This document shows positions 51,812-60,357 of a DNA stretch of 64,000 nt, one piece after another. The DNA is from Rossellomorea aquimaris (lineage in GTDB: Bacteria; Bacillota; Bacilli; Bacillales; Fictibacillaceae). The stretch covers positions 124,001 through 188,000 of the forward strand of contig JAIVLN010000004.1 in the NCBI GenBank assembly GCA_020524245.1, written 5' to 3'. A model generated the notes under the pieces. That model worked only from the letters and a program-made list of their open reading frames with translations, did no database searches and had not been told where the DNA came from. Positions within the stretch are counted from its first letter, which is position 1, and the number at the start of each line of letters is the position of its first letter. The translations under genes were made by a program, and so were the position numbers.

Positions 51812-51836
51812 TTAATGGGTTTGGAGAAACTATAAT
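51808..51836 (+). promoter_or_regulatory. Distal promoter of zagA
   Basis: TTGATT, 17-bp spacer, TATAAT; the start site would fall near 51843, just before the first Zur box. It overlaps the cotA stop codon. Confidence 0.7.
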
Positions 51837-51843
51837 GTTTTAT

Positions 51844-51864
51844 AAATCGTAAACGTTACGTTTT
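51844..51864 (+). promoter_or_regulatory. Zur box 1
   Basis: AAATCGTAAACGTTACGTTTT, close to the Bacillus Zur operator (AAATCGTAAT-N-ATTACGATTT form) with three to four differences. It lies at about +1 of the distal promoter. Confidence 0.75.
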
Positions 51865-51867
51865 GGA

Positions 51868-51895
51868 AAGTGATTGCTAATAAAAGCAATCACTT
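51868..51895 (+). terminator. Hairpin between the two Zur boxes
   Basis: AAGTGATTGCT / AGCAATCACTT perfect 11-bp stem with a 6-nt loop; the T-run is short. It can end cotA transcripts, and for transcripts from the distal promoter it is part of the zagA leader. Confidence 0.7.
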
Positions 51896-51908
51896 TTCCT
51901 TCAGTCTT

Positions 51909-51929
51909 AAATCGTAATCATTACGATAA
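51909..51929 (+). promoter_or_regulatory. Zur box 2
   Basis: AAATCGTAATCATTACGATAA, nearly perfect match to the Bacillus Zur operator. It is 29 bp before the zagA start and overlaps a possible -10 (GATAAT). Confidence 0.88.
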
Positions 51930-51957
51930 TAAACAAATTAATGGAGGTACTTCTATT

Positions 51958-53145
51958 ATGAAAAAAATCCCTGTTACTGTTTTAAGTGGGTATTTAGGTG
52001 CCGGGAAAACCACTTTGCTAAACCATATTCTGAAGAATGAACAAAATAAGAAAGTCGCGGTCATTGTGAATGATATGAGCGAAGTGAATATAGATGCATC
52101 TATGGTGAAGAAAGGGGCATTCAGTCGAACGGAAGAGAAACTCGTAGAGTTACAGAATGGATGCATTTGCTGTACATTAAGAGAGGACTTGATTAAAGAA
52201 GTTGAAAAACTCGCTAAGTTGGATATTGATTATATTGTAATTGAATCAACTGGAATTTCTGAACCGATTCCAGTCGCACAAAGCTTTACATATGAAGACG
52301 AAGAGTTAGGGATTAATCTATCAAAGTATTGTATGCTCGACACGATGGTGACCGTCGTGGATGCCAATCGCTTTTGGGAGGATTTTTCTAGCGGAGATAG
52401 TCTGCTCGATCGACATCAAAGTCTCGAAGAAACTGACACGAGAGAGGTCATCGATTTGTTGATTGATCAAATCGAATTCGCAAATGTAATCCTGTTGAAC
52501 AAAATCGATCTGATCTCACCTGAAGACAAGCTGGAATTGCTTGCTGTTCTACAAAAATTGAATCCGGATGCACGTATTGCAGAAACGTCATTCAGTGAAA
52601 TTTCATTAAATGAGGTTTTAAACACTCAATTATTCGATTTTGAAAAGGCCAGTCAAGGAGCGGGTTGGATCAAAGAGTTAAATGAGGAACATACTCCGGA
52701 AACAGAAGAATATGGTATCACCTCTTTCGTATATAAAAGAAGAAAACCATTTCATCCAGAACGACTCACTACTTGGCTTGAAAATTGGCCTGTAGAGGTC
52801 GTAAGAGCGAAGGGCTTTTTCTGGCTATCTACAAGGAATGATACTGTAGGACTGCTATCACAAGCAGGTACTTCCATTTCAATTCAAGGCGCGGGGGAAT
52901 GGATTGCAAGTTATCCGATAGAAGAGCAGCGACAAATTTTGATGGAAGAAGAGGAAGTAAGGGAAAATTGGGATGATGAAATTGGAGACAGGATGCAAGA
53001 ACTTGTTTTTATAGGGATCAACATGGATCGGGAGGAAATAGAAGTCTCTCTTGACTCCTGTCTCTTGACAGAAGAAGAAATGGAACAAGAGTGGAGCCTT
53101 TTTAACGATCCGCTACCAAGTTTCACCCAACCCGTTGCAAAGTAA
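51958..53145 (+). CDS. zagA: Zinc-regulated GTPase metallochaperone ZagA (COG0523)
   Basis: Encodes 395 residues. Walker [14 protein letters not shown] (about 12), the COG0523 metal motif [12 protein letters not shown] (C-x-C-C, about 66), [14 protein letters not shown] base motif LLNKIDLI (about 180), and a C-terminal CobW-type domain ([18 protein letters not shown]). It binds Zn and GTP and serves zinc-requiring targets under zinc starvation in B. subtilis (formerly YciC). Two Zur boxes upstream agree with zinc control. ATG with AATGGAGGT 9-10 bp upstream. Confidence 0.92.
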   Translation: MKKIPVTVLSGYLGAGKTTLLNHILKNEQNKKVAVIVNDMSEVNIDASMVKKGAFSRTEEKLVELQNGCICCTLREDLIKEVEKLAKLDIDYIVIESTGISEPIPVAQSFTYEDEELGINLSKYCMLDTMVTVVDANRFWEDFSSGDSLLDRHQSLEETDTREVIDLLIDQIEFANVILLNKIDLISPEDKLELLAVLQKLNPDARIAETSFSEISLNEVLNTQLFDFEKASQGAGWIKELNEEHTPETEEYGITSFVYKRRKPFHPERLTTWLENWPVEVVRAKGFFWLSTRNDTVGLLSQAGTSISIQGAGEWIASYPIEEQRQILMEEEEVRENWDDEIGDRMQELVFIGINMDREEIEVSLDSCLLTEEEMEQEWSLFNDPLPSFTQPVAK

Positions 53146-53160
53146 AAAAGTCTTATATTC

Positions 53161-53196
53161 AGAGACCTGAAAAGTAAGTATGCAGGTCTCTTATTA
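53161..53196 (+). terminator. Terminator of zagA
   Basis: GAGACCTG / CAGGTCTC stem, 13-nt loop, T-rich tail. Confidence 0.85.
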
Positions 53197-53631
53197 TTTT
53201 GACGAATGCACGTTAGATTCAGACTTAATAAAATGTCCGGACCCTAACCAAGCAGACAGTGCAAACATCAAGTAGATCGCCTGAGTGGCGGTGTTGCCTT
53301 GAAGGATTAGTTGTAAACCAACCCCTATGCCAAGGGATGGGATGACGATGAGCAGGGTACGCATGATCCGTTCGAAGCCTTTGTTTCTCGGCAGCGGCCA
53401 AATACGGGAAAAGATAACCCCTAATGCCACTCCTAATGCGGATACGATGATAATTTGAAAAATGACGGTAGGCGTCGGGAAAGGCCAATCCGCAATGTAA
53501 TGACCTAGTAGATAGAAAATCTCCAGGAAAAGAGCGATTCCAAGAGCTTTCTTAATCACCCTCAAATCCAGATAAGGTTGGAACATATATAAGGCTAGGG
53601 TAAGTAGTCCGAAGAAAACCGTCATAAACAT
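53194..53631 (-). CDS. Membrane protein, 145 residues
   Basis: Four membrane segments (FFGLLTLALYMFQPYL, LGIALFLEIFYLLGHYIADW, IIIVSALGVALGVIFSRIW, LLIVIPSLGIGVGLQLIL). No family recognised. GGAGGAAAATG-type start region. It lies downstream of the SSS symporter gene on the same strand with 48 bp between and may be cotranscribed. Confidence 0.75.
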   Translation of the reverse strand: MFMTVFFGLLTLALYMFQPYLDLRVIKKALGIALFLEIFYLLGHYIADWPFPTPTVIFQIIIVSALGVALGVIFSRIWPLPRNKGFERIMRTLLIVIPSLGIGVGLQLILQGNTATQAIYLMFALSAWLGSGHFIKSESNVHSSK

Positions 53632-53679
53632 TTTCCTCCTTGATATGTAAAAAGGGGGATAGATTCTCCCCCCTATAGG

Positions 53680-55365
53680 TCAACCTGTCTTGTCCATCAC
53701 TTTCGGTACGCGGATATCTTCCACCATTTGTTGAATCTCTTCAGGTGGTGCTGCCGTCCTGCGTGAAACAATGAAAGAGATGATGAAGTTCAACAATGCA
53801 CCGACTACACCTACTCCTTGAGCGTTTATGCCAAAGAAACTGTCCAAAACAGGTGTTTCTGTACCGAAGATCTGAGGAGATCGCATTAATAGGATCATGA
53901 CAACCGTAAAGGCTAGACCCACGGAAATTCCCCAAATCGCTCCTTCACGATTCATTCGTCGATCGAAGATGCCAAGTAATATTGCAGGGAATAAGCTAGC
54001 TGCCGCTAACCCGAAGGCAAAGGCGACCACTTCACCAACAAATCCTGGCGGGTTGATTCCGAAATAACCTGCAACGAGAACAGCCAAAAAGATCATCAGT
54101 CGACCGACCTTCAAACGCTGCTCCTCACTTGCATTCGGTCTATAGATTCTGAAATATATGTCATGGGAAACGGCACTGGACATCGCAAGCAACAAACCTG
54201 ATGCGGTAGACAATGCGGCAGCAAGACCGCCTGCTGCAACTAATGCGATGACAATTGGAGCAAGCCCCGCTACTTCCGGGGTCGAAAGAACGATGATATC
54301 ACGGTCAATCGTTACTTCATTTGCAGACTCATTAGAAGAAAAGGTGAGTACACCGTCTCCATTCTTATCATCCAATGTGAGTAGCCCGGTTTCTTCCCAC
54401 TTCGTCACCCAGGCAGTCTCACGTACTTCATTGATTGGTTGATCATTGAAACTGTTAATCAGATTGTATTTGGCAAAAACCCCGATGGCAGGAGCCGTTG
54501 TATAAAGTAAGGCGATGAACAAGAGCGCCCAACCTGCAGACCATCTGGCTGCTCGGACATTTTTTACCGTATAAAATCGGATAATGACATGTGGCAGTCC
54601 AGCTGTTCCAATCATTAGGGCAAGTGTTACCGCAAATACATTCAGTGCAGACATGTTTTGGAACGGCGCCAGATATTCCTTCAGGCCGAGTTCAACCTGC
54701 AGTACACTTAATTCTTTTGCAATATCACTGAAGGTCAAGGCTAATTGAGGAACAGGGTTTCCGGTTAATTTGAATGAAATGGCGATAGCAGGAATCAAGA
54801 ATGCAACAATCAATATGGTATATTGGACGACCTGTGTCCAGGTAATCCCTTTCATGCCTCCCAATACCGCAAAAAAGGCGACGATCGCCATGCCGATCAA
54901 TACCCCGAAAACGATATCTACTTGAAGATAACGACTGAAGACGATACCTACGCCACGCATCTGTCCGGCTACATATGTAAGTGAAATGAAAATCGTGGCA
55001 ATAGCTGCAACTGCCCGTGCACCATTAGAATAATATCGATCTCCGATGAAATCCGGTACGGTGTAACGTCCGAATTTTCGGAGATACGGAGCGAGCAAGA
55101 GGGCAAGAAGTACATAGCCTCCAGTCCACCCCATTAGATAAATCGTACCGTCATAGCCTAAAAACGAGATCAAGCCCGCCATGGAAATGAACGAGGCGGC
55201 AGACATCCAGTCCGCTGCAATCGCGGCACCATTGGCTACAGCGGGGATGTCATTACCGGCAACAAAGAAATTACTCGTATCTTTTACTTTCGAACGCCAA
55301 CCGATATAGAGATAAATGGCGAAGGTGAGGACGACGAGTGTTAATGTAAGGCTTTCTACACTCAT
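53680..55365 (-). CDS. Sodium:solute symporter, acetate/monocarboxylate type (ActP-like)
   Basis: Encodes 561 residues with about 13 membrane segments of the SSS family. NGAAIAADWMSAASFISMAG (about 44-63), GGMKGITWTQVVQYTILIVA and GLAAALSTASGLLLAMSSA are the sodium-site and core motifs of the ActP/VC_2705-like branch. An insertion of about 60 soluble residues (near 315-370, DDKNGDGVLTFSSNES, a Ca-loop-like D-x-N-x-D) is typical of this branch. Overlaps its small subunit gene by 4 bp. Likely imports acetate or a related carboxylate. Confidence 0.88.
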   Translation of the reverse strand: MSVESLTLTLVVLTFAIYLYIGWRSKVKDTSNFFVAGNDIPAVANGAAIAADWMSAASFISMAGLISFLGYDGTIYLMGWTGGYVLLALLLAPYLRKFGRYTVPDFIGDRYYSNGARAVAAIATIFISLTYVAGQMRGVGIVFSRYLQVDIVFGVLIGMAIVAFFAVLGGMKGITWTQVVQYTILIVAFLIPAIAISFKLTGNPVPQLALTFSDIAKELSVLQVELGLKEYLAPFQNMSALNVFAVTLALMIGTAGLPHVIIRFYTVKNVRAARWSAGWALLFIALLYTTAPAIGVFAKYNLINSFNDQPINEVRETAWVTKWEETGLLTLDDKNGDGVLTFSSNESANEVTIDRDIIVLSTPEVAGLAPIVIALVAAGGLAAALSTASGLLLAMSSAVSHDIYFRIYRPNASEEQRLKVGRLMIFLAVLVAGYFGINPPGFVGEVVAFAFGLAAASLFPAILLGIFDRRMNREGAIWGISVGLAFTVVMILLMRSPQIFGTETPVLDSFFGINAQGVGVVGALLNFIISFIVSRRTAAPPEEIQQMVEDIRVPKVMDKTG

Positions 55366-55679
55366 GTCGATACCCCCTTATCCTTCGTTTTCTTTTTCGT
55401 CAGTATGACCTCTTGTACATCATACTCTTCATCGAGCTTGTCCATCCGTTTCGCATAATAGAAAATCAGGATTAAAAAGATGATGATCGAACCTTGTTGA
55501 GCAAACCAGAACGCCAAAGGAACACCGAAGAACTGAACTTCACTGAGAGGTTTCGCAAGGATGATGGCAGCGACTAGGGAGACGAGTGCCCAAATCACGA
55601 GTAGAACCTTAATGAGACGGGTATTCTTCTTCCAATATTCATGCTGCTTCTTAGTCATATCTTGCTGAAGATCTTTCAT
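55362..55679 (-). CDS. Symporter small subunit, DUF4212
   Basis: Encodes 105 residues with two membrane segments (VLLVIWALVSLVAAIILAK and FWFAQQGSIIIFLILIFYY) and charged ends. YWKKNTRLIKVLLVIWALVS and FFGVPLAFWFAQQGSI are the DUF4212 motifs. It accompanies SSS symporters of this type and is presumably an accessory subunit. First gene of the operon. GGAGGTG precedes the ATG. Confidence 0.88.
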   Translation of the reverse strand: MKDLQQDMTKKQHEYWKKNTRLIKVLLVIWALVSLVAAIILAKPLSEVQFFGVPLAFWFAQQGSIIIFLILIFYYAKRMDKLDEEYDVQEVILTKKKTKDKGVST

Positions 55680-56001
55680 TTCAACACCTCCTGTACATGT
55701 TCCAAAACGAAGTTAGCAGAAGTTTCACCCAGTATTGAATTCGATTCACCACCACCTTTCCGTTATCTAGAAAATACTTCAACCAAAATTATACAATAAA
55801 TGTTTGAATATTTTAAATTTTATAATAAAATAAGAGTAGAATAATCGAAATGTACTAGATTTCTCTAGTAGAAACCCCAAACATAATCTCCAACTCCAAT
55901 TTCCATTCAAAAAAGCATTATCCCCCGTATTTTCTAATATAGTGAGAGTGTTAGACGTTTTGTTTAAGTCAAGGATTTTCGTAGAAAAGGAGAGATGACC
56001 T
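55680..56001. other. Divergent intergenic region, symporter/fixABCX
   Basis: A 322-bp gap without an ORF. It holds two short perfect inverted repeats: TGAAT-TCG-ATTCA at 55736-55748 (upstream of the symporter operon) and TACTAG-ATTTCT-CTAGTA at 55853-55870. AT-rich stretches around 55790-55840 may contain promoters for both directions. I cannot assign regulators. Confidence 0.5.
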
Positions 56002-56832
56002 ATGTTACATATCGTCGCTTGCATCAAGCAAGTGCCTGATACGAAAATCATCAAGATGAATCCCAAGACGAACACAATGGATCGGGCAAGTGCGCCAGCG
56101 ATATTGAACCCTTATGATGCTCATGCTGTGGAAGAAGCAGTCCGACTCAAAAAGAGATATGGAGGAACGGTTTCCGTTCTGACCATGGGACCGCCACCTG
56201 CCGTGAAAGCAATCAAAAAATGCATCGAAATCGGTGCCGATGAAGGGTATATGATATCCGATCGAAAATTTGCTGGAGCGGATACACTCGCAACCAGTTA
56301 TGCTTTGACCAAAGCCCTCGATAAGATATCAAAAATCCAACCTGTCGACCTTGTTTTGTGTGGAAAAATGACCATCGATGGAGATACTGGACAAGTTGGA
56401 CCTGGAATCGCCCGAAGACTCGACATCCCGCCTTTAACCTCCGTAAAAAAAGTAGAAGAAGTCAATAAAAATGATGGATTTGTCATCGTGCACAGGAAGA
56501 TCGAGGACGGATATGAAGTAATACGGTCCAGTTTGCCGTGTTTGATGTCTGTAGAAAAGGAAATCAACGAAGTCCCTTATTCGCCATTCCCGAATATGCT
56601 CAGAGCTGCACGATACGAGCCCCATATCTGGTCCGTCGATGATTTAGAAGATGTAGATGTAAAGCAGTTAGGATTGAAAGGATCACCGACGATCGTAGCG
56701 AAGGTTTGGGCTCCACCAAAGCCTGAAGCTGGAAAAATGTTAGAAGGTACACCCAATGAAAAAGTAGAGGAACTTCTTTCCATCGTGTTGGAGAAGAAAG
56801 AGCTCTTTCAAGCTAAGGGGGTATCTCAATGA
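56002..56832 (+). CDS. fixA: Electron transfer flavoprotein beta subunit, FixA type
   Basis: Encodes 276 residues. ACIKQVPDTKIIKMNPKTNT start, MDRASAPAILNPYDAHAVEE, GADTLATSYALTKAL and DGDTGQVGPGIARRLDIP are EtfB/FixA features. With FixB it forms a flavoprotein that moves electrons from acyl-CoA or other donors to FixC. GAAAAGGAGAG precedes the ATG. It overlaps fixB by 4 bp. Confidence 0.93.
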   Translation: MLHIVACIKQVPDTKIIKMNPKTNTMDRASAPAILNPYDAHAVEEAVRLKKRYGGTVSVLTMGPPPAVKAIKKCIEIGADEGYMISDRKFAGADTLATSYALTKALDKISKIQPVDLVLCGKMTIDGDTGQVGPGIARRLDIPPLTSVKKVEEVNKNDGFVIVHRKIEDGYEVIRSSLPCLMSVEKEINEVPYSPFPNMLRAARYEPHIWSVDDLEDVDVKQLGLKGSPTIVAKVWAPPKPEAGKMLEGTPNEKVEELLSIVLEKKELFQAKGVSQ

Positions 56833-57863
56833 ACTTTGAAGAATATAGCGGCGTTTGGGTGTTTATAGAAGAACAGGAAGGAAGCGTTGCCCAAGTATCC
56901 TTGGAATTACTTGGAGCTGGCAGACGATTGGCTGATAAACGAGGTGTTGCTCTTGGTGGAGTCCTAATTGGAGACAATGTAAAAAGCTTGGCCAAAACGG
57001 TTTTCGAGCATGGCGCTGATGTCGTATATGTCTACGACCAAGAAATTTTCACACACTACCGAACGGAATCTTTTATGAAAGCTCTCCTTCATTGTAGTGA
57101 AACACATAAGCCCGAAATCATCCTTTTCGGTGCAACATCAAATGGAAAGGACCTTGCAAGCGCGGTTGCTACTGACCTTCCGACAGGTCTGACTGCAGAT
57201 ACGACGGAGTTGGATGTAGAAGAGGATACTGGACTTTTGCTCGCTAGCAGACCCGCATTTGGCGGGAACATCATGGCGACGATTTTATGTAAGAAATATC
57301 GGCCGCAAATGGCGACGGTCCGTCCGAAGGTAATGCAAGCTCTTACTCCTGAACCTGGACGTACCGGAAGGCTTGTAGAAGAATCCATCGATTTGAGAGA
57401 GCAAGACATTCGTACACAAGTACTTGAGATCGTAAAATCCACTACAAAGAAAGTCCGGATTGACGAAGCCGACATCATTGTTGCTGGCGGTAAGGGATTA
57501 GGAAGTGCTGAAGGGTTCAATCTAATCCACCAATTAGCAAATACAGTAGGTGGAGCAGTTGGAGCGAGCAGGGATGTCGTTGAAGCTGGCTGGATAGAGC
57601 ACCATCATCAAGTCGGGCAAACAGGCGTTACGGTCACTCCGAAAATCTACATTGCAGTTGGGATATCTGGTGCGATTCAGCACCTCGTCGGAATGAAAAA
57701 CTCCGGTATGATCATCGCAATCAATAAAGACCCGAATGCTGCCATTTTCGAAGCATGTCATTACGGTATCGTCGGAGATGCTTTCGAGATCCTTCCTTTA
57801 CTGATTAAGGAATTCGGTAAAGCACTTTCCATGGAGGAGGTTGACCATGTCCGAGAGGTTTGA
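56829..57863 (+). CDS. fixB: Electron transfer flavoprotein alpha subunit, FixB type
   Basis: Encodes 344 residues. Long N-terminal domain (WVFIEEQEGSVAQVSLELLG), SRPAFGGNIMATILCKKYRP, and the FAD signature VEAGWIEHHHQVGQTGVTVT, ISGAIQHLVGMKNSGMIIAI NKDP region near residue 285. Partner of FixA. Its 3' end overlaps fixC by 17 bp. Confidence 0.93.
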   Translation: MNFEEYSGVWVFIEEQEGSVAQVSLELLGAGRRLADKRGVALGGVLIGDNVKSLAKTVFEHGADVVYVYDQEIFTHYRTESFMKALLHCSETHKPEIILFGATSNGKDLASAVATDLPTGLTADTTELDVEEDTGLLLASRPAFGGNIMATILCKKYRPQMATVRPKVMQALTPEPGRTGRLVEESIDLREQDIRTQVLEIVKSTTKKVRIDEADIIVAGGKGLGSAEGFNLIHQLANTVGGAVGASRDVVEAGWIEHHHQVGQTGVTVTPKIYIAVGISGAIQHLVGMKNSGMIIAINKDPNAAIFEACHYGIVGDAFEILPLLIKEFGKALSMEEVDHVREV

Positions 57864-59142
57864 TTGTATCATTGTCGGTGCTGGACCTGCAGGAATATCT
57901 TGTGCTTATGAATTGGCAAAAGGAGGGGCGAAAGTCCTCCTGCTGGAACGAGGTGAATATCCTGGTTCCAAGAATGTCATGGGAGGCGTGCTCTATCGAA
58001 AAATGATGGAAGACGTCATTCCTGATTTTTATAAGGAAGCTCCCCTGGAACGACCAATTGTAGAACAACGCTTCATGATGATGGATAAAGAATCTGCTGT
58101 CACTTTCGGGTACAAAGGTATGGAGTGGGGGAAGGAACCCTACAACAATTTCACGGTATTACGTGCGAAATTCGATCAGTGGTTTGCCTCAAAAGCAGTA
58201 GAACAGGGGGCATTGTTGGTCAATGAAACGGTTGTAACAGAATGTATTGTCGAAAATGAAAAGGTGGTTGGTGTTCGAACAGATCGACCAGATGGTGATG
58301 TGTATGCCGATGTCGTCGTCTTAGCAGATGGAGTCAATTCCCTGCTCGCAAAATCACTAGGTTTCCACAAAGAATACAAGCCAGATGAAGTTGCTCTCGC
58401 TACAATGGAAATCTTGAAATTCGATAAGAAAGTCATTGAGGATCGTTTCAATCTTGAACCGAACCAAGGCTGTACGATTGAATTGTTTGGTGATGCGACG
58501 AAAGGGATCTTAGGAACTGGATTTTTATATACGAATAGTAACTCGCTTAGTATAGGTGTCGGTACACTGTTATCAGGGCTGATCAAACATAAGATACGTC
58601 CGCATGAATTACTGGATTATGTGAAAAATCACCCGATGATCCGACCTTATTTACACGGGGGAGAGCAGCAAGAGTATTTAGCACATCTGATCCCAGAAGG
58701 TGGCTATAAATCGATGGGGAAGGTCGTCGGTAATGGGGTCATCGTAGTCGGGGACGCAGCCCAGCTCGTCAATGCGATTCACAGAGAAGGATCGAACCTG
58801 GCAATGACCTCTGGAAGGTATGCAGCGGAGACAATACTGAAAGCCATGGAAATAGGAGACTACTCAGAAGCGACACTTGACCAATATCGTGTTAATCTGA
58901 TGGCAAGTTTCGTAGGTCAAGATATGAAAAAGTACAAAGACTCTACTCACCATTTTGATAAATTCCCGCAATACTTCGACCAATATATCCCGATGATGAA
59001 CCGTGCTGCGAGCCAAATGTTCACGGTGGATGGAACGTCTAAATGGGATAAACAAAAGAAAATCTGGAAGGATATCGGATCACCAAAGGAGAAGATCAAA
59101 ATCGCTCGGGATATGTACCGTGCATGGAAGGTGATGAAATAA
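57847..59142 (+). CDS. fixC: ETF:quinone oxidoreductase-like flavoprotein, FixC
   Basis: Encodes 431 residues. FAD-binding VGAGPAGISCAYELAKGGAK (about 10-29), VLADGVNSLLAKSLG, GDAAQLVNAIHREGSNLAM motif near 305. It accepts electrons from FixAB and passes them to quinone, with the FixX ferredoxin. ATG 57847 with GGAGGAGG 6 bp upstream; a TTG at 57841 is less likely. One-base overlap with fixX (TAATG). Confidence 0.92.
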   Translation: MSERFDCIIVGAGPAGISCAYELAKGGAKVLLLERGEYPGSKNVMGGVLYRKMMEDVIPDFYKEAPLERPIVEQRFMMMDKESAVTFGYKGMEWGKEPYNNFTVLRAKFDQWFASKAVEQGALLVNETVVTECIVENEKVVGVRTDRPDGDVYADVVVLADGVNSLLAKSLGFHKEYKPDEVALATMEILKFDKKVIEDRFNLEPNQGCTIELFGDATKGILGTGFLYTNSNSLSIGVGTLLSGLIKHKIRPHELLDYVKNHPMIRPYLHGGEQQEYLAHLIPEGGYKSMGKVVGNGVIVVGDAAQLVNAIHREGSNLAMTSGRYAAETILKAMEIGDYSEATLDQYRVNLMASFVGQDMKKYKDSTHHFDKFPQYFDQYIPMMNRAASQMFTVDGTSKWDKQKKIWKDIGSPKEKIKIARDMYRAWKVMK

Positions 59143-59438
59143 TGAGTGAGGAGAAGAAAACACAATCCATTGAAGAAAAGCAGTACCTCGTCCGATTTAA
59201 CGCAGACACGAAGTCACATCTTCATGTGAAGAATCCTGAAATCTGTATGACCGATTGTCCTGATAAGATATGTACACTTTTTTGTCCGGCTGAGATTTAT
59301 AAATGGGAAGATATTCGGATGCACATTGGTTATGAAGGTTGTCATGAGTGTGGGAGTTGTCGGATTGGGTGTCCACATGAAAACATCGACTGGGTTTACC
59401 CGAAAGGCGGTCACGGCATCATTTTCAGATTAGGCTAG
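59142..59438 (+). CDS. fixX: Ferredoxin-like protein FixX
   Basis: Encodes 98 residues. Two Cys groups: PEICMTDCPDKICTLFCPAE and YEGCHECGSCRIGCPHEN, the latter a C-x2-C-x2-C-x3-C-P 4Fe-4S motif. FixX works with FixC as the iron-sulfur part of the quinone reductase. ATG 59142 overlaps the fixC stop; an earlier in-frame start at 59124 lies in fixC. Last gene of the operon. Confidence 0.9.
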   Translation: MSEEKKTQSIEEKQYLVRFNADTKSHLHVKNPEICMTDCPDKICTLFCPAEIYKWEDIRMHIGYEGCHECGSCRIGCPHENIDWVYPKGGHGIIFRLG

Positions 59439-59447
59439 AGATGGTTG

Positions 59448-59482
59448 GAGAGCAGGTTCAATAAGAACCAGCTCTCTTTTTT
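59448..59482 (+). terminator. Terminator of fixABCX
   Basis: GAGAGC / GCTCTC outer stem with an inner GGTTC / GAACC stem and a six-T run. Confidence 0.88.
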
Positions 59483-59490
59483 CCTATCCA

Positions 59491-59518
59491 TTAAAAAAAC
59501 ACCTCATCATAAGGTGCT
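59491..59518 (-). terminator. Minus-strand hairpin with T-run
   Basis: CACCT / AGGTG with a 7-nt loop followed on the minus strand by seven T residues. It may be a second terminator for the 59611-59925 gene. Confidence 0.6.
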
Positions 59519-59577
59519 ACCGCTTTATCACTCATATGTATGAATTCGTTTTTGTACACTATTTCACAAACCATATC

Positions 59578-59612
59578 AAAAAGAGAGGAAGGTATGCTTC
59601 ATTCTCTTTTTT
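59578..59612 (-). terminator. Terminator at the end of the 59611-59925 gene
   Basis: AAAAAGAGA / TCTCTTTTT stem with a T-run on the minus strand, overlapping the stop codon region. Confidence 0.65.
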
Positions 59613-59925
59613 ATTTAACAATCGTAAACAACTGATCTTCTTTCGCCATTTTTTCCAATTGACTTGTGTAATCAATGGCTTTATGAATGGAAGTGAAACG
59701 TTCAGATACAAAGTAAGGAAGCTTATAGTTGAAACCTCCACATTTCTTGGAAGGGAACACGACCACGTTCCAATGATAGCTCCCGGTATCTTTATCCATT
59801 TCACTACCCTCTAATGCAATCAACCAATGTGTACATGTCTCACAATCTACTGAACTACGATCAGATTCACCGATGGTGATCAGAGCTCTCTGATAAAATT
59901 CACCGTAGTTCGGGACGTTCCTCAT
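59611..59925 (-). CDS. Hypothetical protein, 104 residues
   Basis: No family recognised. Features: a CETC pair of cysteines (SSVDCETCTHWLIALEG), a W/N/V-rich beta stretch (SYHWNVVVFPSKKCGG) and a C-terminal helix (SIHKAIDYTSQLEKMAK). ATG 59925 with AAGGGAG 8 bp upstream; a GTG at 59934 is the alternative. Soluble. Confidence 0.7.
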   Translation of the reverse strand: MRNVPNYGEFYQRALITIGESDRSSVDCETCTHWLIALEGSEMDKDTGSYHWNVVVFPSKKCGGFNYKLPYFVSERFTSIHKAIDYTSQLEKMAKEDQLFTIVK

Positions 59926-60063
59926 AGACCTCACTCCCTTGATATTTAAAACTGAAAAATAGTCTTATAACAGTATATGTACGACCACAACAATTGATTA
60001 TAGAATTGTCAGAAAACGTATAAAAAAATGAGATTGACAGACGTCAACCTCATCTGATTCCAC

Positions 60064-60216
60064 TTAATAGAAAAACCCGCCGCCACCTCCGCAGCAGAAG
60101 CCTCTTCGTCGTCTTCCACCTACGGAAGCAGCTCCTACGATAATCAATAGGATGAACAGGATTACGAGAAGCGCAAATGTTCTGCCACTGATTCCACCTA
60201 CAACATCATCACTCAT
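60064..60216 (-). CDS. YjcZ-like small membrane peptide, 50 residues
   Basis: One membrane segment (TFALLVILFILLIIVGAA) followed by RRRR and a Cys/Gly-rich tail (GFCCGGGGGFFY). The hydrophobic segment matches YjcZ-type sporulation peptides. Excellent ribosome binding site (AAAGGAGG 7 bp before ATG). The Gly-rich end may be structural. YjcZ peptides are associated with sporulation, exact function unknown. Confidence 0.8.
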   Translation of the reverse strand: MSDDVVGGISGRTFALLVILFILLIIVGAASVGGRRRRGFCCGGGGGFFY

Positions 60217-60306
60217 ATTCAAAACCTCCTTTCATATCTACTATATGTCTATGGGATTCGATGTGGACAGGCTATCGATTAGGTACAATAAAAATGGGCA
60301 TAATTT

Positions 60307-60335
60307 TTTTCATTTAAATCTGGAGCCGTTATAAT
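60307..60335 (+). promoter_or_regulatory. Promoter of the thioredoxin-like selenoprotein gene
   Basis: TTTTCA, 17-bp spacer, TATAAT; start of transcription near 60341, about 17 bp before the ATG. No Crp/Fnr-type site is seen here. Confidence 0.5.
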
Positions 60336-60357
60336 GGTTGGCAAAGGAGATGATGTC

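Noticed and set aside
55736-55748. FadR-like operator TGAAT-N3-ATTCA
   Set aside because: Shorter than the FadR box I know (TGAATGA-type arms), and short palindromes are expected by chance in this AT-rich gap.
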